Assembly: GCF_022429645.1 (NCBI RefSeq) | Contig: NZ_CP092480.1 | Coordinates: 1,532,501 to 1,596,500 of the forward strand | Source: Lutibacter sp. A80 | Lineage (GTDB): Bacteria > Bacteroidota > Bacteroidia > Flavobacteriales > Flavobacteriaceae | Direction of reading: 5' to 3' | DNA: 64,000 nucleotides | In this document: piece by piece, positions 14,754-24,248 of the stretch | Position numbering within the stretch: position 1 is the first letter of the stretch | Layout: every line of letters starts with the position of its first letter | Made by a program: the position numbers and the translations under genes | Notes under the pieces: generated by a model | Seen by the model: the letters and a program-made list of their open reading frames with translations, nothing else | Database searches by the model: none | Told to the model about the DNA's origin: nothing

Positions 14754-15764
14754 ATGAGCAAAACAAAATTAGAGTACATTTGGTTAGATGGTCATCAACC
14801 AACTCAAGAATTAAGAAGTAAAACTAAAATTGAAGATGATTTCAGCGGAAAATTAGAGGACTGTGATATTTGGTCTTTTGATGGTTCGTCTACAGAACAA
14901 GCAGAAGGTGGTTCTTCAGATTGTTTATTAAAACCTGTAGCTATTTATCCAGACCCTGCAAGACGCAATGGATATTTAGTAATGTGTGAAGTATTAAATG
15001 CTGATGGAACTCCACACCCTTCTAATCACCGTTCAACTATTGATGATGATAATGATGACTTCTGGTTTGGTTTTGAGCAAGAATATTTCTTAATGGACTC
15101 AAAAACAGATTTACCATTAGGATTCCCTCGTGGTGGATTCCCTGGACCACAAGGTAAATACTACTGTTCAGTTGGTGGTAGATATACTTGGGGTAGAGAT
15201 TTTGTTGAAGAACACGCAGATTTATGTATAGATGCTGGTTTAAACTTTGAAGGTATTAACCAAGAGGTAGCTCCTGGTCAATGGGAATTTCAATGCTTTG
15301 CAAAAAGTGCAAAAAAAGCTGGAGATGAAATCTGGATAGCACGTTACTTATTAAACAGATTAACTGAAAAATATAACTATTATATAGAATTACACCCAAA
15401 ACCTGTAAAAGGTGACTGGAATGGTTCTGGTATGCATGCAAACTTTTCTAACACTACACTAAGAACTTGTGGTTCTAAAGAAACTTATGAAAAAATTTGT
15501 GAAGCGTTTAGACCTGTAACTGATAACCATATTGATGTTTATGGTGCTTTTAACGAAGAACGTTTAACTGGACTGCACGAAACTGCATCTATTACCGATT
15601 TCTCTTATGGAGTATCAGATAGAGGAGCTTCAATTAGAATTCCTATTATTACTGTTGAAAAAGGCTGGAAAGGTTGGTTAGAAGATAGAAGACCTGCTTC
15701 AAATGCTGATCCATACAAAGTAGCATCAATAATTATTAAAACTGTTAAAGCTGCTAAAATTTAA
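14754..15764 (+). CDS. glnII: Glutamine synthetase, type II (eukaryote-like)
   Basis: Makes glutamine from ammonia and glutamate. At 336 residues and by motif it is GSII, the short decameric form of eukaryotes, rhizobia, actinomycetes and flavobacteria: N-terminal beta-grasp YIWLDGHQ, WSFDGSSTEQAEGGSSDCLL, then WFGFEQEYFLM, GLNFEGINQEVAPGQWEFQ, GDWNGSGMHANFS, and TGLHETASITDFSYGVSDRG. No adenylylation-site Tyr loop of GSI-beta is expected. It stands alone, transcribed away from the type III gene, and ends at a palindromic terminator. Having both types suggests different ammonia regimes. Confidence 0.95.
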   Translation: MSKTKLEYIWLDGHQPTQELRSKTKIEDDFSGKLEDCDIWSFDGSSTEQAEGGSSDCLLKPVAIYPDPARRNGYLVMCEVLNADGTPHPSNHRSTIDDDNDDFWFGFEQEYFLMDSKTDLPLGFPRGGFPGPQGKYYCSVGGRYTWGRDFVEEHADLCIDAGLNFEGINQEVAPGQWEFQCFAKSAKKAGDEIWIARYLLNRLTEKYNYYIELHPKPVKGDWNGSGMHANFSNTTLRTCGSKETYEKICEAFRPVTDNHIDVYGAFNEERLTGLHETASITDFSYGVSDRGASIRIPIITVEKGWKGWLEDRRPASNADPYKVASIIIKTVKAAKI

Positions 15765-15787
15765 TTTATTTAATTTTTATCTATAAA

Positions 15788-15821
15788 AAAAGGCTGTTTA
15801 AAATTTTAAACAGCCTTTTTT
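15788..15821 (+). terminator. Bidirectional intrinsic terminator
   Basis: Bases 15790-15817 form a perfect 28-base palindrome (AAGGCTGTTT.../...AAACAGCCTT) flanked by A-run and T-run, between convergent glnII and S46 peptidase genes. Confidence 0.9.
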
Positions 15822-15845
15822 GTGCAATAACTTTTAGTATAGTTA

Positions 15846-18023
15846 TTATTTTTTAGGATGTACAATCTTTAATTCTTCAATTAAATTTGTAGCTCCAGCA
15901 TATTTATCTATTATAAATAATACATAACGTATATCTACCATAATACTTCTTACAATATCTGCATCAAAATATAAATCACTCATAGTTCCTTCCCAAGTAG
16001 TATCAAAAGCCAACCCAATTAAGTTTCCATTAGCATCTACAACAGGGCTTCCTGAATTTCCTCCTGTCATATGGTTTGTAGATAAAAGATTTACCGGCAT
16101 TTTACCATTTTCGCCATACTGACCATAATCTTTAGTATTGTATAAATCCTGTAGTTTTTGAGGCACATCAAATTCATAATCACCTGGCTTATATTTTTCC
16201 ATTACACCTTTTAAAAAGGTTTGAGTGGTATAAGTAACACCATCTTTAGGACTATAACCTTGAACTAAACCATAATTAACCCTTAAAGTACTATTTGCAT
16301 CTGGGAAAAAACGTTTGTTAGGAAATACTTCCATTAAAGCCTTCATATATTTTTTTTGAACTGCTTCAATTTCTAAATTTAACTGTTGAAATTTAGGTTC
16401 AATTTTAGTATAAAAAACTGTGTGTAATTCTTTTCCAAACTGGTATGCTTTATCTTCGTTTAATTTTTTAATAACCTCTTCTGCAGAACCAGATAATAAT
16501 TCCGTAACACCTTCTAACGATGTTAATTTAGAACTTGAATAAATTTGATTTGTTAACGCAGTAAAATCCACATTTACCATATTAGGTGGCAAAAATTCTT
16601 TAGGAGATTTATCGGCATATAATTTCACCAATTTTTCAAATACAGGTTTATCAACCTCCACACTATAATTTTTAAATTTACCTTCTAAACTACTTAAAAC
16701 TGCATCTCTTCTACTTGAAAAAGCTGCTTCACCACCTCTTAAATACACTTGTTCTAATTGAAAAGCATTAAAAGTTACACCTAACAATTCTACATTTCTA
16801 TAAGCAGTTTCAATCCAATAATCGCGTGCTAAAGAAACACTTTCAATTTCTTTATAAAGTTTTTCAAAATCTGACAGTAATGTTTTATAACCTACAAGAT
16901 CTTTAGCTTCAACAATTTTTGAAAATTCTTTTTCTAATTCTTGTTTTTTAGCAATAGCATTTGTTTGATTGATCCCTTGACTTTCTCCTATCCATTTTTT
17001 CCAATAATTAGCTATTGAAGCAAATTTAGATGCATATTTAATTTTAATTGCATCATCTTTTCTCATATAAGAATCAACAATTTTTAAAGCATTTTCTCTA
17101 ATTTCAATTTTAGCAGGATTTAATACATTAACAATTTGGTCTACACCAATTGCTGGTAAATACTCGTTAGTTCTTCCAGGAAAACCAAAAACTAAAGTAA
17201 AATCATTTTCTTCTACACCATCTAAAGATATTGGTAAGTAATGATTTGGATTGTAAGGAACATTGTCTTTTGAATATGCTGCGGGTCTATTATTAGCATC
17301 GGCATATACTCTAAACAATGAAAAATCTCCTGTATGGCGAGGCCACATCCAATTATCTGTATCTGCACCAAATTTACCAATTGATGTTGGAGGTGCTCCA
17401 ACCAAACGAACATCTGTAAATACTTCTGTTACAAATAATAAATATTGATTTCCTTTAAAAAAGGATCTTACATAAGATTCTTGCCAATCTTCTTTTTCAA
17501 CTTCTTTATTAACTTTTAAAATATTTTGGTTAATAATTTTCATTTTTTCAGCCTCATCCATAGTATCAGTTACTCCAACAAAAACTGCGTCAGTTACATC
17601 ATCAATCCTTTTAATAAAGGTGGCTGTTAAACTTTCGTTTGGCAATTCTTCACTGTAATTCATTGCCCAAAATCCATCTTTTAAATAATCATTTTCAACA
17701 GATGAATGCGATTGGATTACCCCGTAGCCACAGTGGTGATTTGTTAATAATAAACCGTTAGGTGAAATAATTTCTGAAGTACAACCTCCTCCAAAATGAG
17801 CAATTGCATCTTTTAAACTAGAATTATTAACATCGTAAATATCTTTTACAGACATTTTCATTCCTAATTGTGCCATCTCATCGGCATTCATCCCTTCTAA
17901 TAATGAAGGAATCCACATTCCTCCTTGTATTTCTCGGGTATCAACTTCTTTTGATACTTGCGCAACTGAATTTAACGATATAAAAGCTATCGCTATTAAA
18001 ACATAAAATTTAATATTTTTCAT
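15846..18023 (-). CDS. S46 family dipeptidyl-peptidase, DPP7-like
   Basis: S46 enzymes are chymotrypsin-fold exopeptidases that release dipeptides from peptide N-termini in the periplasm. The 725-residue protein has a Sec signal peptide (ending LNSVAQ), catalytic His in LLTNHHCGYG (His97), an Asp-bearing GADTDNWMWPRHTGDF region and catalytic Ser657 in TGGNSGSPV. In P. gingivalis DPP11 the residue 18 after the Ser is Arg (acidic P1 specificity); DPP7 has Gly. Here it is Thr675 (LAFDTTWEG), so it is not DPP11-like and should prefer a non-acidic P1; the exact specificity is open. It is 20 bases downstream of a paralogue with about two-thirds identical residues by eye, so the pair is one operon. 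Confidence 0.92.
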   Translation of the reverse strand: MKNIKFYVLIAIAFISLNSVAQVSKEVDTREIQGGMWIPSLLEGMNADEMAQLGMKMSVKDIYDVNNSSLKDAIAHFGGGCTSEIISPNGLLLTNHHCGYGVIQSHSSVENDYLKDGFWAMNYSEELPNESLTATFIKRIDDVTDAVFVGVTDTMDEAEKMKIINQNILKVNKEVEKEDWQESYVRSFFKGNQYLLFVTEVFTDVRLVGAPPTSIGKFGADTDNWMWPRHTGDFSLFRVYADANNRPAAYSKDNVPYNPNHYLPISLDGVEENDFTLVFGFPGRTNEYLPAIGVDQIVNVLNPAKIEIRENALKIVDSYMRKDDAIKIKYASKFASIANYWKKWIGESQGINQTNAIAKKQELEKEFSKIVEAKDLVGYKTLLSDFEKLYKEIESVSLARDYWIETAYRNVELLGVTFNAFQLEQVYLRGGEAAFSSRRDAVLSSLEGKFKNYSVEVDKPVFEKLVKLYADKSPKEFLPPNMVNVDFTALTNQIYSSSKLTSLEGVTELLSGSAEEVIKKLNEDKAYQFGKELHTVFYTKIEPKFQQLNLEIEAVQKKYMKALMEVFPNKRFFPDANSTLRVNYGLVQGYSPKDGVTYTTQTFLKGVMEKYKPGDYEFDVPQKLQDLYNTKDYGQYGENGKMPVNLLSTNHMTGGNSGSPVVDANGNLIGLAFDTTWEGTMSDLYFDADIVRSIMVDIRYVLFIIDKYAGATNLIEELKIVHPKK

Positions 18024-18043
18024 TTATTTAATTGTTTTTTAAT

Positions 18044-20254
18044 TTATTGTTGTTTTGGATGTACTAATGTCATTTCCTCAATTAAGTTTTTGGCACCTGC
18101 ATATTTATCAACAATAAATAACACGTAACGGATATCTACCATTATATTTCTACAAATATCAGCATCATAATTATAATCGCTCATAGTTCCTTCCCAAACT
18201 CTATCGAAGTTTAATCCGATTAAATTTCCATTTGCATCAATTGCTGGACTTCCAGAATTACCTCCTGTAGTATGATTAGTTCCAATAAAATTTACTGGCA
18301 TTTTTCCATTTTCAGCATAAATACCGAAATCTTTAGCATCGTATAAATCTTGTAATTTTTGAGGAACATCAAATTCATAATCGTTAGGTACAAATTTTTC
18401 CATAACACCCTCTAAATAAGTTGTTGTATTATAGTAAACACCATCTCTAGGCTCGTAACCACTTACTTGGCCGTAAGTTACGCGTAATGTACTATTTGCA
18501 TCTGGGAAAAAGCGTTTATTTGGAAAAACTTCCATTAAGCCTTTCATATATTGTTTTTGAACTGCTGCTAACTCTTGATTTAATTGTTGAAATTTAGGTT
18601 CAATTTTATTGAAAAAAGTAGCGTGGAATTCTTTTCCAAATTTATAAGCTGCATCTTCATTTAATTTTTTTATGACCTCTTCAGCAGATCCTGAAAACAA
18701 TTGTTTAGCTTCTTCTAAAGTAATTAACTTTGAAGTTGAATATATGGTATTTGCCAATTCTGAAAAATTAACGCCTTCTAAATTTGATGGACTGTATGCT
18801 TTTGGAGATTTTTCAGCATACAATGCTACTAATTTTTCAAAAACTGGTTTATCAACAACCGGACTGTAATTTTTGTAAGTACCTTCTAACCTTTTTAAAA
18901 TTATATTTTTGGCATTTTCAAAACCTTGTTCACCTCCTCTTAAGTAAGCTTGCTCTACCTGAAAAGCTCTAAAAGTTATTCCTAATAACTCCACATTTCT
19001 ATAAGCAACTTCCATCCAATAATCACGTGCTAAAGAAACGTTTTCAATTTCTTTATATAATTTTTCAAAATCAGATAACAAAGTAGTATAGTTTTCTAAA
19101 TCTTTAGCTTCAACAATTTTTGAAAATTCTGTTTCTAATGCTCTTTTTTTCTCAATTGCTTTAGATTTTTCAATCCCTTGATTTTCACCTATCCATTTTT
19201 TCCAATAATTTGCTGTTGAAGCATATTTTGAAGCATATTTAATTTTTATTGCAGGATCTGTACGCATATACGTGTCTATAACTTTTAATGCATTTTCACG
19301 TATTTCTATTTTTGCAGGATTTAAAACATTAACAATTTGATCTACTGCAACTGCTGGTAAATATTCGTTAGTGCTTCCTGGAAAACCAAAAACTAAAGTA
19401 AAATCTCCTTCTTCAACACCATCTAAAGATATTGGAAGGTAATGATTTGGTTTATAAGGCACATTATCTTCTGAATATGCTGCGGGTCTATTATTTGCAT
19501 CTGCATAAATTCTAAACAACGAAAAATCTCCAGTATGGCGAGGCCACATCCAGTTATCTGTATCTGCACCAAATTTACCAATTGATGAAGGCGGTGCACC
19601 AACCATACGAACATCTTTAAATTCTTCGGTTACAAATAATAAATATTGATTTCCTTTGTAAAATGCTTTTACATTTGAGTCTTGCCAAGCTTCTTTTTGA
19701 ACTGTTTTATTTACTTTTAAAATATTCTGATTGATTAATTTCATTTTAGAAGCTTCATCCATATCGCTAGTAACACCAGCAAAAACAGCTTCGGTAACAT
19801 CATCAATTCTTTTAATAAAAGTAACAGACATACTTGGGTTAGCTAATTCTTCATCGTAACTTTTTGCCCAAAATCCATTTTTCAAATAATCATGTTCTAC
19901 AGAAGAATGCGATTGTATTGCTCCGTAACCACAATGATGATTTGTTAATAGTAGTCCGTTTGGCGAAATAATTTCAGAAGTACATCCCCCATTAAAATGA
20001 ACAATGGCATCTTTTAAACTTGAATTATTTACATCATAAATATCTTTAGCAGTTAACTTACTACCTAATAATTGCATTTCAGTCTCGTTAACACCTTCTA
20101 ATAGTGAAGGAATCCACATTCCTCCTTGTATTTCACGAGTATCAACAACAGTTTCACTTGAAACTTTACTAATTTCAGATTCCGTAGTTTCTTGAACTGT
20201 TTTACAAGAAACTATTAATAAAGCTAATAAAAAATAGAGTTTTATATATTTCAT
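18044..20254 (-). CDS. S46 family dipeptidyl-peptidase, DPP11-like lipoprotein
   Basis: Paralogue of the next gene and first of the pair. Starting at the ATG at 20254 gives 736 residues with a lipoprotein signal (MKYIKLYFLLALLIVSC, Cys17), unlike its Sec-secreted partner. An upstream in-frame TTG-type start at 20299 is rejected because the -7 box TATATTTG lies between it and 20254. Catalytic His is in LLTNHHCGYG, Ser667 in TGGNSGSPA. The residue 18 after Ser is Arg685 (LNFDRVWEG), matching the Arg that gives P. gingivalis DPP11 its Asp/Glu P1 preference. Inference: this enzyme takes acidic dipeptides while its neighbour handles others, a complementary peptide-scavenging pair. Confidence 0.92.
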   Translation of the reverse strand: MKYIKLYFLLALLIVSCKTVQETTESEISKVSSETVVDTREIQGGMWIPSLLEGVNETEMQLLGSKLTAKDIYDVNNSSLKDAIVHFNGGCTSEIISPNGLLLTNHHCGYGAIQSHSSVEHDYLKNGFWAKSYDEELANPSMSVTFIKRIDDVTEAVFAGVTSDMDEASKMKLINQNILKVNKTVQKEAWQDSNVKAFYKGNQYLLFVTEEFKDVRMVGAPPSSIGKFGADTDNWMWPRHTGDFSLFRIYADANNRPAAYSEDNVPYKPNHYLPISLDGVEEGDFTLVFGFPGSTNEYLPAVAVDQIVNVLNPAKIEIRENALKVIDTYMRTDPAIKIKYASKYASTANYWKKWIGENQGIEKSKAIEKKRALETEFSKIVEAKDLENYTTLLSDFEKLYKEIENVSLARDYWMEVAYRNVELLGITFRAFQVEQAYLRGGEQGFENAKNIILKRLEGTYKNYSPVVDKPVFEKLVALYAEKSPKAYSPSNLEGVNFSELANTIYSTSKLITLEEAKQLFSGSAEEVIKKLNEDAAYKFGKEFHATFFNKIEPKFQQLNQELAAVQKQYMKGLMEVFPNKRFFPDANSTLRVTYGQVSGYEPRDGVYYNTTTYLEGVMEKFVPNDYEFDVPQKLQDLYDAKDFGIYAENGKMPVNFIGTNHTTGGNSGSPAIDANGNLIGLNFDRVWEGTMSDYNYDADICRNIMVDIRYVLFIVDKYAGAKNLIEEMTLVHPKQQ

Positions 20255-20274
20255 TTGGTTAAATTTTATTTGCA

Positions 20275-20282
20275 CAAATATA
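20275..20282 (-). promoter_or_regulatory. -7 promoter element for the S46 operon
   Basis: Minus strand TATATTTG, 21 bases before the ATG at 20254. It fixes that ATG as the start. The -33 region lacks a clear TTG. Confidence 0.5.
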
Positions 20283-20355
20283 ACAAACCAAATATTCATT
20301 TTTTATGAATAAACTCACAAAAAGTGTTAAATTAGCCGAAATTGAAATTTTATAT

Positions 20356-21657
20356 ATGGATACTACACCCTTTTTTACACAAGACACAATTGTTTTTGGA
20401 ATTTTAATGCTAACTCTTGGTTTTGTTTTTTTTACATCTTCTAGTGAAAACAAATTTTGGAAAAAGTTTTATAAATTTATACCTGCCTTATTAATGGCAT
20501 ATATGCTACCTGCATTTTTTACTACAACAGGTATAATTTCACCTGAATGGCAAACAGTTAATGAAACTGGTGAAATAACTAAGCATAGCTCTCAATTATA
20601 TTATGTAGCAAGTAGATTTTTATTACCAGCTGCATTGGTTTTAATGACTTTGAGTATAGATTTAAAGGCCGTATTTAATTTAGGTCCAAAGGCGTTAATT
20701 ATGTTTCTTACCGGAACAGCTGGAATTATAATTGGCGGTCCAATTGCTATTTTATTAGTATCGTTAGTTTCCCCTGAAACTGTAGGTGGTGCCGGACCAG
20801 ATGCAGTTTGGAGAGGTTTAGCTACCTTAGCAGGTAGTTGGATTGGTGGTGGAGCAAACCAAGCAGCAATGTTAGAAATTTACCATTTTAACACTAAAAA
20901 TTATGCTAGCTTTGTTATTGTTGATATTGTTGTTGCAAATATTTGGATGGCAATTTTATTACTAGGTATTGGTAAATCTGACAAAATTGACAAATGGTTA
21001 AAAGCAGATACTTCAGCTATTGAAACTTTAAAAGATAAGGTTTCTAGTTATGCCTCTAAAATAAGTAGAACACCTTCTTTGGCTGATTTTATGGTTATTT
21101 TAGGAATTGCTTTTGTTGTTGTTGGTGCATCGCATTGGGGAGCAAATTCAATGTCTAATTTTTTAAGTACTAATTTTGAATCTGTTAGAGATAAAACTTC
21201 TGCAATGTCTTCTTTTGGGTCTCAATTTTTCTGGATGATTACAATTGCTACAGCTTTAGGAATACTTTTATCTTTCACAAAATTAAAACAATATGAAGGA
21301 GCTGGAGCCAGTAAAATTGGAAGTGTATTTATATATATATTAGTAGCTACTATTGGAATGAAAATGGATTTAACACAAATTTTAGATAATCCTGGTTTAA
21401 TTGTAGTAGGACTTATATGGATGGCTTTTCATGTATTCTTATTAATAGCTATGGCTAAAATTATTAGAGCTCCATATTTCTTTTTAGCAGTTGGTAGTAA
21501 AGCAAATGTTGGTGGTGCAGCCTCTGCTCCTGTTGTAGCAGCTGCCTTTCACCCTTCATTAGCAACAGTAGGTGTTTTATTGGCAGTGTTTGGTTATGTT
21601 GTTGGAACTTATGGTGCAATGCTTACTGCTGAATTAATGAGAATTGTAGCGCCTTAA
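20356..21657 (+). CDS. DUF819 family membrane protein
   Basis: Substrate unknown. From ATG 20356 the product has 433 residues and about 10-12 hydrophobic segments. Family-like features are the N-terminal TQDTIVFGILMLTLGFVFFT, the paired glycine-rich helices TLAGSWIGGGANQAAML and SKANVGGAASAPVVAAAFHP, and ATVGVLLAVFGYVVGTYGA at the end; the two GG-A/N motifs in inverted repeats suggest a secondary transporter fold. An earlier ATG at 20305 would add 17 hydrophilic residues and overlap the divergent promoter, so the later start is preferred. It is divergent from the S46 peptidases; uptake of their products is possible but unproven. Confidence 0.85.
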   Translation: MDTTPFFTQDTIVFGILMLTLGFVFFTSSSENKFWKKFYKFIPALLMAYMLPAFFTTTGIISPEWQTVNETGEITKHSSQLYYVASRFLLPAALVLMTLSIDLKAVFNLGPKALIMFLTGTAGIIIGGPIAILLVSLVSPETVGGAGPDAVWRGLATLAGSWIGGGANQAAMLEIYHFNTKNYASFVIVDIVVANIWMAILLLGIGKSDKIDKWLKADTSAIETLKDKVSSYASKISRTPSLADFMVILGIAFVVVGASHWGANSMSNFLSTNFESVRDKTSAMSSFGSQFFWMITIATALGILLSFTKLKQYEGAGASKIGSVFIYILVATIGMKMDLTQILDNPGLIVVGLIWMAFHVFLLIAMAKIIRAPYFFLAVGSKANVGGAASAPVVAAAFHPSLATVGVLLAVFGYVVGTYGAMLTAELMRIVAP

Positions 21658-21710
21658 TTTTATTAAAATTCAAATAAAAATTAGATATTTGTTGCCTTAA
21701 AAATAATTAA

Positions 21711-22406
21711 ATGAAAAAATTAGTTTGTTGTATTGTATTGGTAAGCCTTTTTATTTCTTGTGAAAAGAATAAAAGCGGAAATATGATAGTAAATGGAAAC
21801 ATAGATGGTTTAAAAAAAGGAACTGTTTATTTACAAAAATTTGTAGATACACTATTAGTAGCTGTAGATTCTGTTAACATTAATGGAGTTAGCAACTTTG
21901 TGCTAGCTGATGATATAACATCTCCTGAAATGTATTATTTAACGCTCGATAAAAAAGAAGATGAAAAAATACAATTCTTTGGAGAAAAAGGTACTATTAC
22001 AATTACTTCTAAATTAGAAAAACTACTACTATCAGCTAAAATTTCAGGCTCTAAAAATCAAGAATTATTAGATGAATATAAATCAATAATTCAACAATTT
22101 AGAGGAAAAGAATTAGATTTTTATAAAGATAAATTTGAAGCTTTAAAAGATGAAAATGACTCTTTATTAATAAAAATTGAAAATGAAGAAAAAAACTTAA
22201 TAAAACGTAGATACTTATACACTACCAATTTTGCTCTACAAAACAACGATAAAGAAATTGCTCCGTATATTGCATTAACAGAATTATACAATGCTAATTT
22301 TAAATTGTTAGATACTGTAAATAAAACATTAAGTACAGAAATAAAATCTTCTAAATATGGATTAGAATTAGATAAATTTATTTCTGAAATAAAAGAAAAT
22401 GAATAA
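21711..22406 (+). CDS. DUF4369-containing lipoprotein
   Basis: Function unknown. The 231-residue protein has a lipobox LFISC (Cys17), then a DUF4369-type beta domain (about 25-115: VNGNIDGLKKGTVYLQKF, VDSVNINGVSNFVL, IQFFGEKGTITI), then a charged helical region (about 120-170, SKNQELLDEYKSIIQQF... ENEEKNLIKRR) and a short helical tail. In other Bacteroidota this domain precedes thioredoxin-like AhpC/TSA domains; no thioredoxin domain or CxxC is present here, so it may be a stand-alone or truncated form. 53 bases after the DUF819 gene and followed by a terminator. Confidence 0.8.
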   Translation: MKKLVCCIVLVSLFISCEKNKSGNMIVNGNIDGLKKGTVYLQKFVDTLLVAVDSVNINGVSNFVLADDITSPEMYYLTLDKKEDEKIQFFGEKGTITITSKLEKLLLSAKISGSKNQELLDEYKSIIQQFRGKELDFYKDKFEALKDENDSLLIKIENEEKNLIKRRYLYTTNFALQNNDKEIAPYIALTELYNANFKLLDTVNKTLSTEIKSSKYGLELDKFISEIKENE

Positions 22407-22431
22407 TCTTTCTGAAAAATAATATTTAAAA

Positions 22432-22474
22432 GAGGAGGCTAATTAAATTTTAATTTAATTAGCTTCTTTTTTTT
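22432..22474 (+). terminator. Intrinsic terminator
   Basis: GCTAATTAAATT (22438-22449) pairs with AATTTAATTAGC (22452-22463), extended by G-U and A-T pairs on both sides and followed by eight Ts. Confidence 0.88.
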
Positions 22475-22535
22475 ATAATAAATTGTAACTTTTTAATATA
22501 AAGTACTACTAATAACCTGAAACTAAACCAAACTT

Positions 22536-23030
22536 GTGAATAAAGAACAAGAACATAAATTTATTTCTGAATTTCAAGAACATCAGAAAATAATTCATAA
22601 AGTATGTAGCATTTATACAAACAATCAAGAAGCGCATAATGATTTGTTTCAAGAAATTACAATTCAGCTTTGGAAGGCATATCCAAAGTTTAGAGGCGAT
22701 TCTAAATTAAGTACTTGGATGTATAGAATTGGATTAAATACAGCAATTACACTGTATAGAAAATCTAAAAGAACTATAAAAACTCAAGACTTTGATACTG
22801 TTTTACACAAAATTAAAGCTACAGATTATGATAACACTGAGGAAGAGCAATTAAAATTAATGTACAAAGCAATACACCAGCTGTCAGACATTGATAAAGC
22901 ACTCATATTCTTATATTTAGAAGATAAAAATTATAAAGAAATATCTGAAACAATTGGTATTTCTGAGGTTAATGCAAGAGTGAAGATGAATAGAATTAAA
23001 ACACGGTTAAAAACCATATTAAATCCGTAG
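22536..23030 (+). CDS. ECF-type RNA polymerase sigma factor
   Basis: A 164-residue sigma factor with region 2 (HKVCSIYTNNQEAHNDLFQEITIQLWKAY... TWMYRIGLNTAITLYRK, about 20-80) and region 4 (IDKALIFLYLEDKNYKEISETIGISEVNARVKMNRIKTRL, about 118-158) and a short acidic linker; it lacks regions 1 and 3, so it is group 4 (ECF). Start is GTG at 22536. Three bases after its stop a four-helix membrane protein begins, the position of an anti-sigma factor. What signal it answers is not shown; no SusC-type transducer is adjacent, so it is not an obvious FecI-type pair. Confidence 0.9.
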   Translation: MNKEQEHKFISEFQEHQKIIHKVCSIYTNNQEAHNDLFQEITIQLWKAYPKFRGDSKLSTWMYRIGLNTAITLYRKSKRTIKTQDFDTVLHKIKATDYDNTEEEQLKLMYKAIHQLSDIDKALIFLYLEDKNYKEISETIGISEVNARVKMNRIKTRLKTILNP

Positions 23031-23033
23031 ATT

Positions 23034-23669
23034 ATGGATGAATTAGAATTATTAAAAAAAGACTGGAAAAAGCAGGATGCTAAATTTCCTAAATTATCAT
23101 ATAATGAAATTTATAAGATAATTCATAAAAAATCCTCTTCTGTTGTAAAGTGGATTTTAATTATATGCATAGCAGAACTTATATTTTGGAACTTGCTAAA
23201 CTTCCTTATTCCTGAAAGTTATTTAGAAATTTATGAAAAATTTCATATCAAAAATTTCTTATATGTAACACAAGGCTTACACTATATAGTTGTACTAATA
23301 TTTATTTATTTGTTTTATAAAAATTATAAAGCCATTTCTGTTGTAGAAAACACCAATAAACTAATGCAAAGTATAATTAAAACACGTAAAACTGTAAATT
23401 ACTATGTATATTATAATTTAATTTTATACGTATTATTATCTGTAATTGTTAATATAATAATGTTTTCAAATCCAGATATTATGCTAGAAACACTTACCCC
23501 TAATAACTCTACAGTAGACCAAAACATGTTTTTAACTATTATGTTGATTTCTCAAGTGGTAGCTGCATTTATTATTATTGGACTTTTATGGTTATATTAT
23601 AAAATTATCTATGGAATTTTACTAAAAAAATTAACTAAGAATTATAAAGAATTAAAAAGTTTAAATTAG
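23034..23669 (+). CDS. Four-helix membrane protein, probable anti-sigma partner
   Basis: Not recognised as a named family. The 211-residue protein has a cytosolic N-terminus with a short amphipathic stretch (MDELELLKKDWKKQDAKFPKLSYNEIYKIIHKK, about 1-33), then four hydrophobic segments (about 38-60, 80-97, 124-143, 166-190) and a basic C-terminus. The DWKKQ N-terminal motif and tight coupling to the ECF gene (3-base gap) support a role in holding the sigma factor at the membrane. No zinc-finger anti-sigma motif (HxxxCxxC) is present, so the mechanism would differ from ZAS-type anti-sigmas. Confidence 0.6.
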   Translation: MDELELLKKDWKKQDAKFPKLSYNEIYKIIHKKSSSVVKWILIICIAELIFWNLLNFLIPESYLEIYEKFHIKNFLYVTQGLHYIVVLIFIYLFYKNYKAISVVENTNKLMQSIIKTRKTVNYYVYYNLILYVLLSVIVNIIMFSNPDIMLETLTPNNSTVDQNMFLTIMLISQVVAAFIIIGLLWLYYKIIYGILLKKLTKNYKELKSLN

Positions 23670-23696
23670 TAATTTTTAATAAAATTAGTGTTTATA

Positions 23697-24152
23697 TTAA
23701 CCTTTTAACTTAACACTCCATTCAAATTCATATGCTGAAACCTGTTCTCCATCTTCATTAATTCCAATAGATTTCATAATAATTGTTTGACCTTCTCCTG
23801 TTTCAATAGTTTGCTTTAAAACTTTGTTAATTGAATTTCCATCGCTACAAATAAACCTAATTTTACCAACAGCTTTTTTTGTAAATTTACCATTATGGTT
23901 TGTTACTAACATAGAAATAGGCTTACCACATTCTTGTATTTTTTTTATTACCAATGCACCAGTAGAAAGTTCTGCAGCCATAGATTGTACTGCAAAATAC
24001 ATAGATTTAAATGGATTTTGATTTATCCATTTATGTGTAACTGTAACAACTGACTCTTCATTCTCTAGCTCTTTTAACCTTACCCCACATAAAAAAGCCG
24101 ATGGTAATTTAAACATTAAAAATCGATTCATTTTTTTTACAGTTATTTCCAT
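23697..24152 (-). CDS. DUF4442 protein (hotdog-fold thioesterase-like)
   Basis: From the ATG at 24152 the product has 151 residues. It resembles DUF4442 proteins, which adopt the hotdog fold of PaaI-type thioesterases: MNRFLMFKLPSAFLCGVRL, VVTVTHKWINQNPFKSMYFAVQSMAAELSTG and the C-terminal EFEWSVKLK. The helix SMYFAVQSMAAELSTG corresponds to the central hotdog helix. Upstream in-frame sequence to 24254 is hydrophobic and lacks family similarity, so it is excluded. Substrate unknown. It is convergent with the sigma gene pair (27 bases apart) and divergent from the DUF4870 operon. Confidence 0.75.
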   Translation of the reverse strand: MEITVKKMNRFLMFKLPSAFLCGVRLKELENEESVVTVTHKWINQNPFKSMYFAVQSMAAELSTGALVIKKIQECGKPISMLVTNHNGKFTKKAVGKIRFICSDGNSINKVLKQTIETGEGQTIIMKSIGINEDGEQVSAYEFEWSVKLKG

Positions 24153-24248
24153 ATTAGTATGTATTAATTTTAAAACAAGATAGTTAAAAAAAATTAAGAC
24201 CAATAAGCTACTTTTTGTTAAAGAAATGTTAAAATACAGTACTATGTG

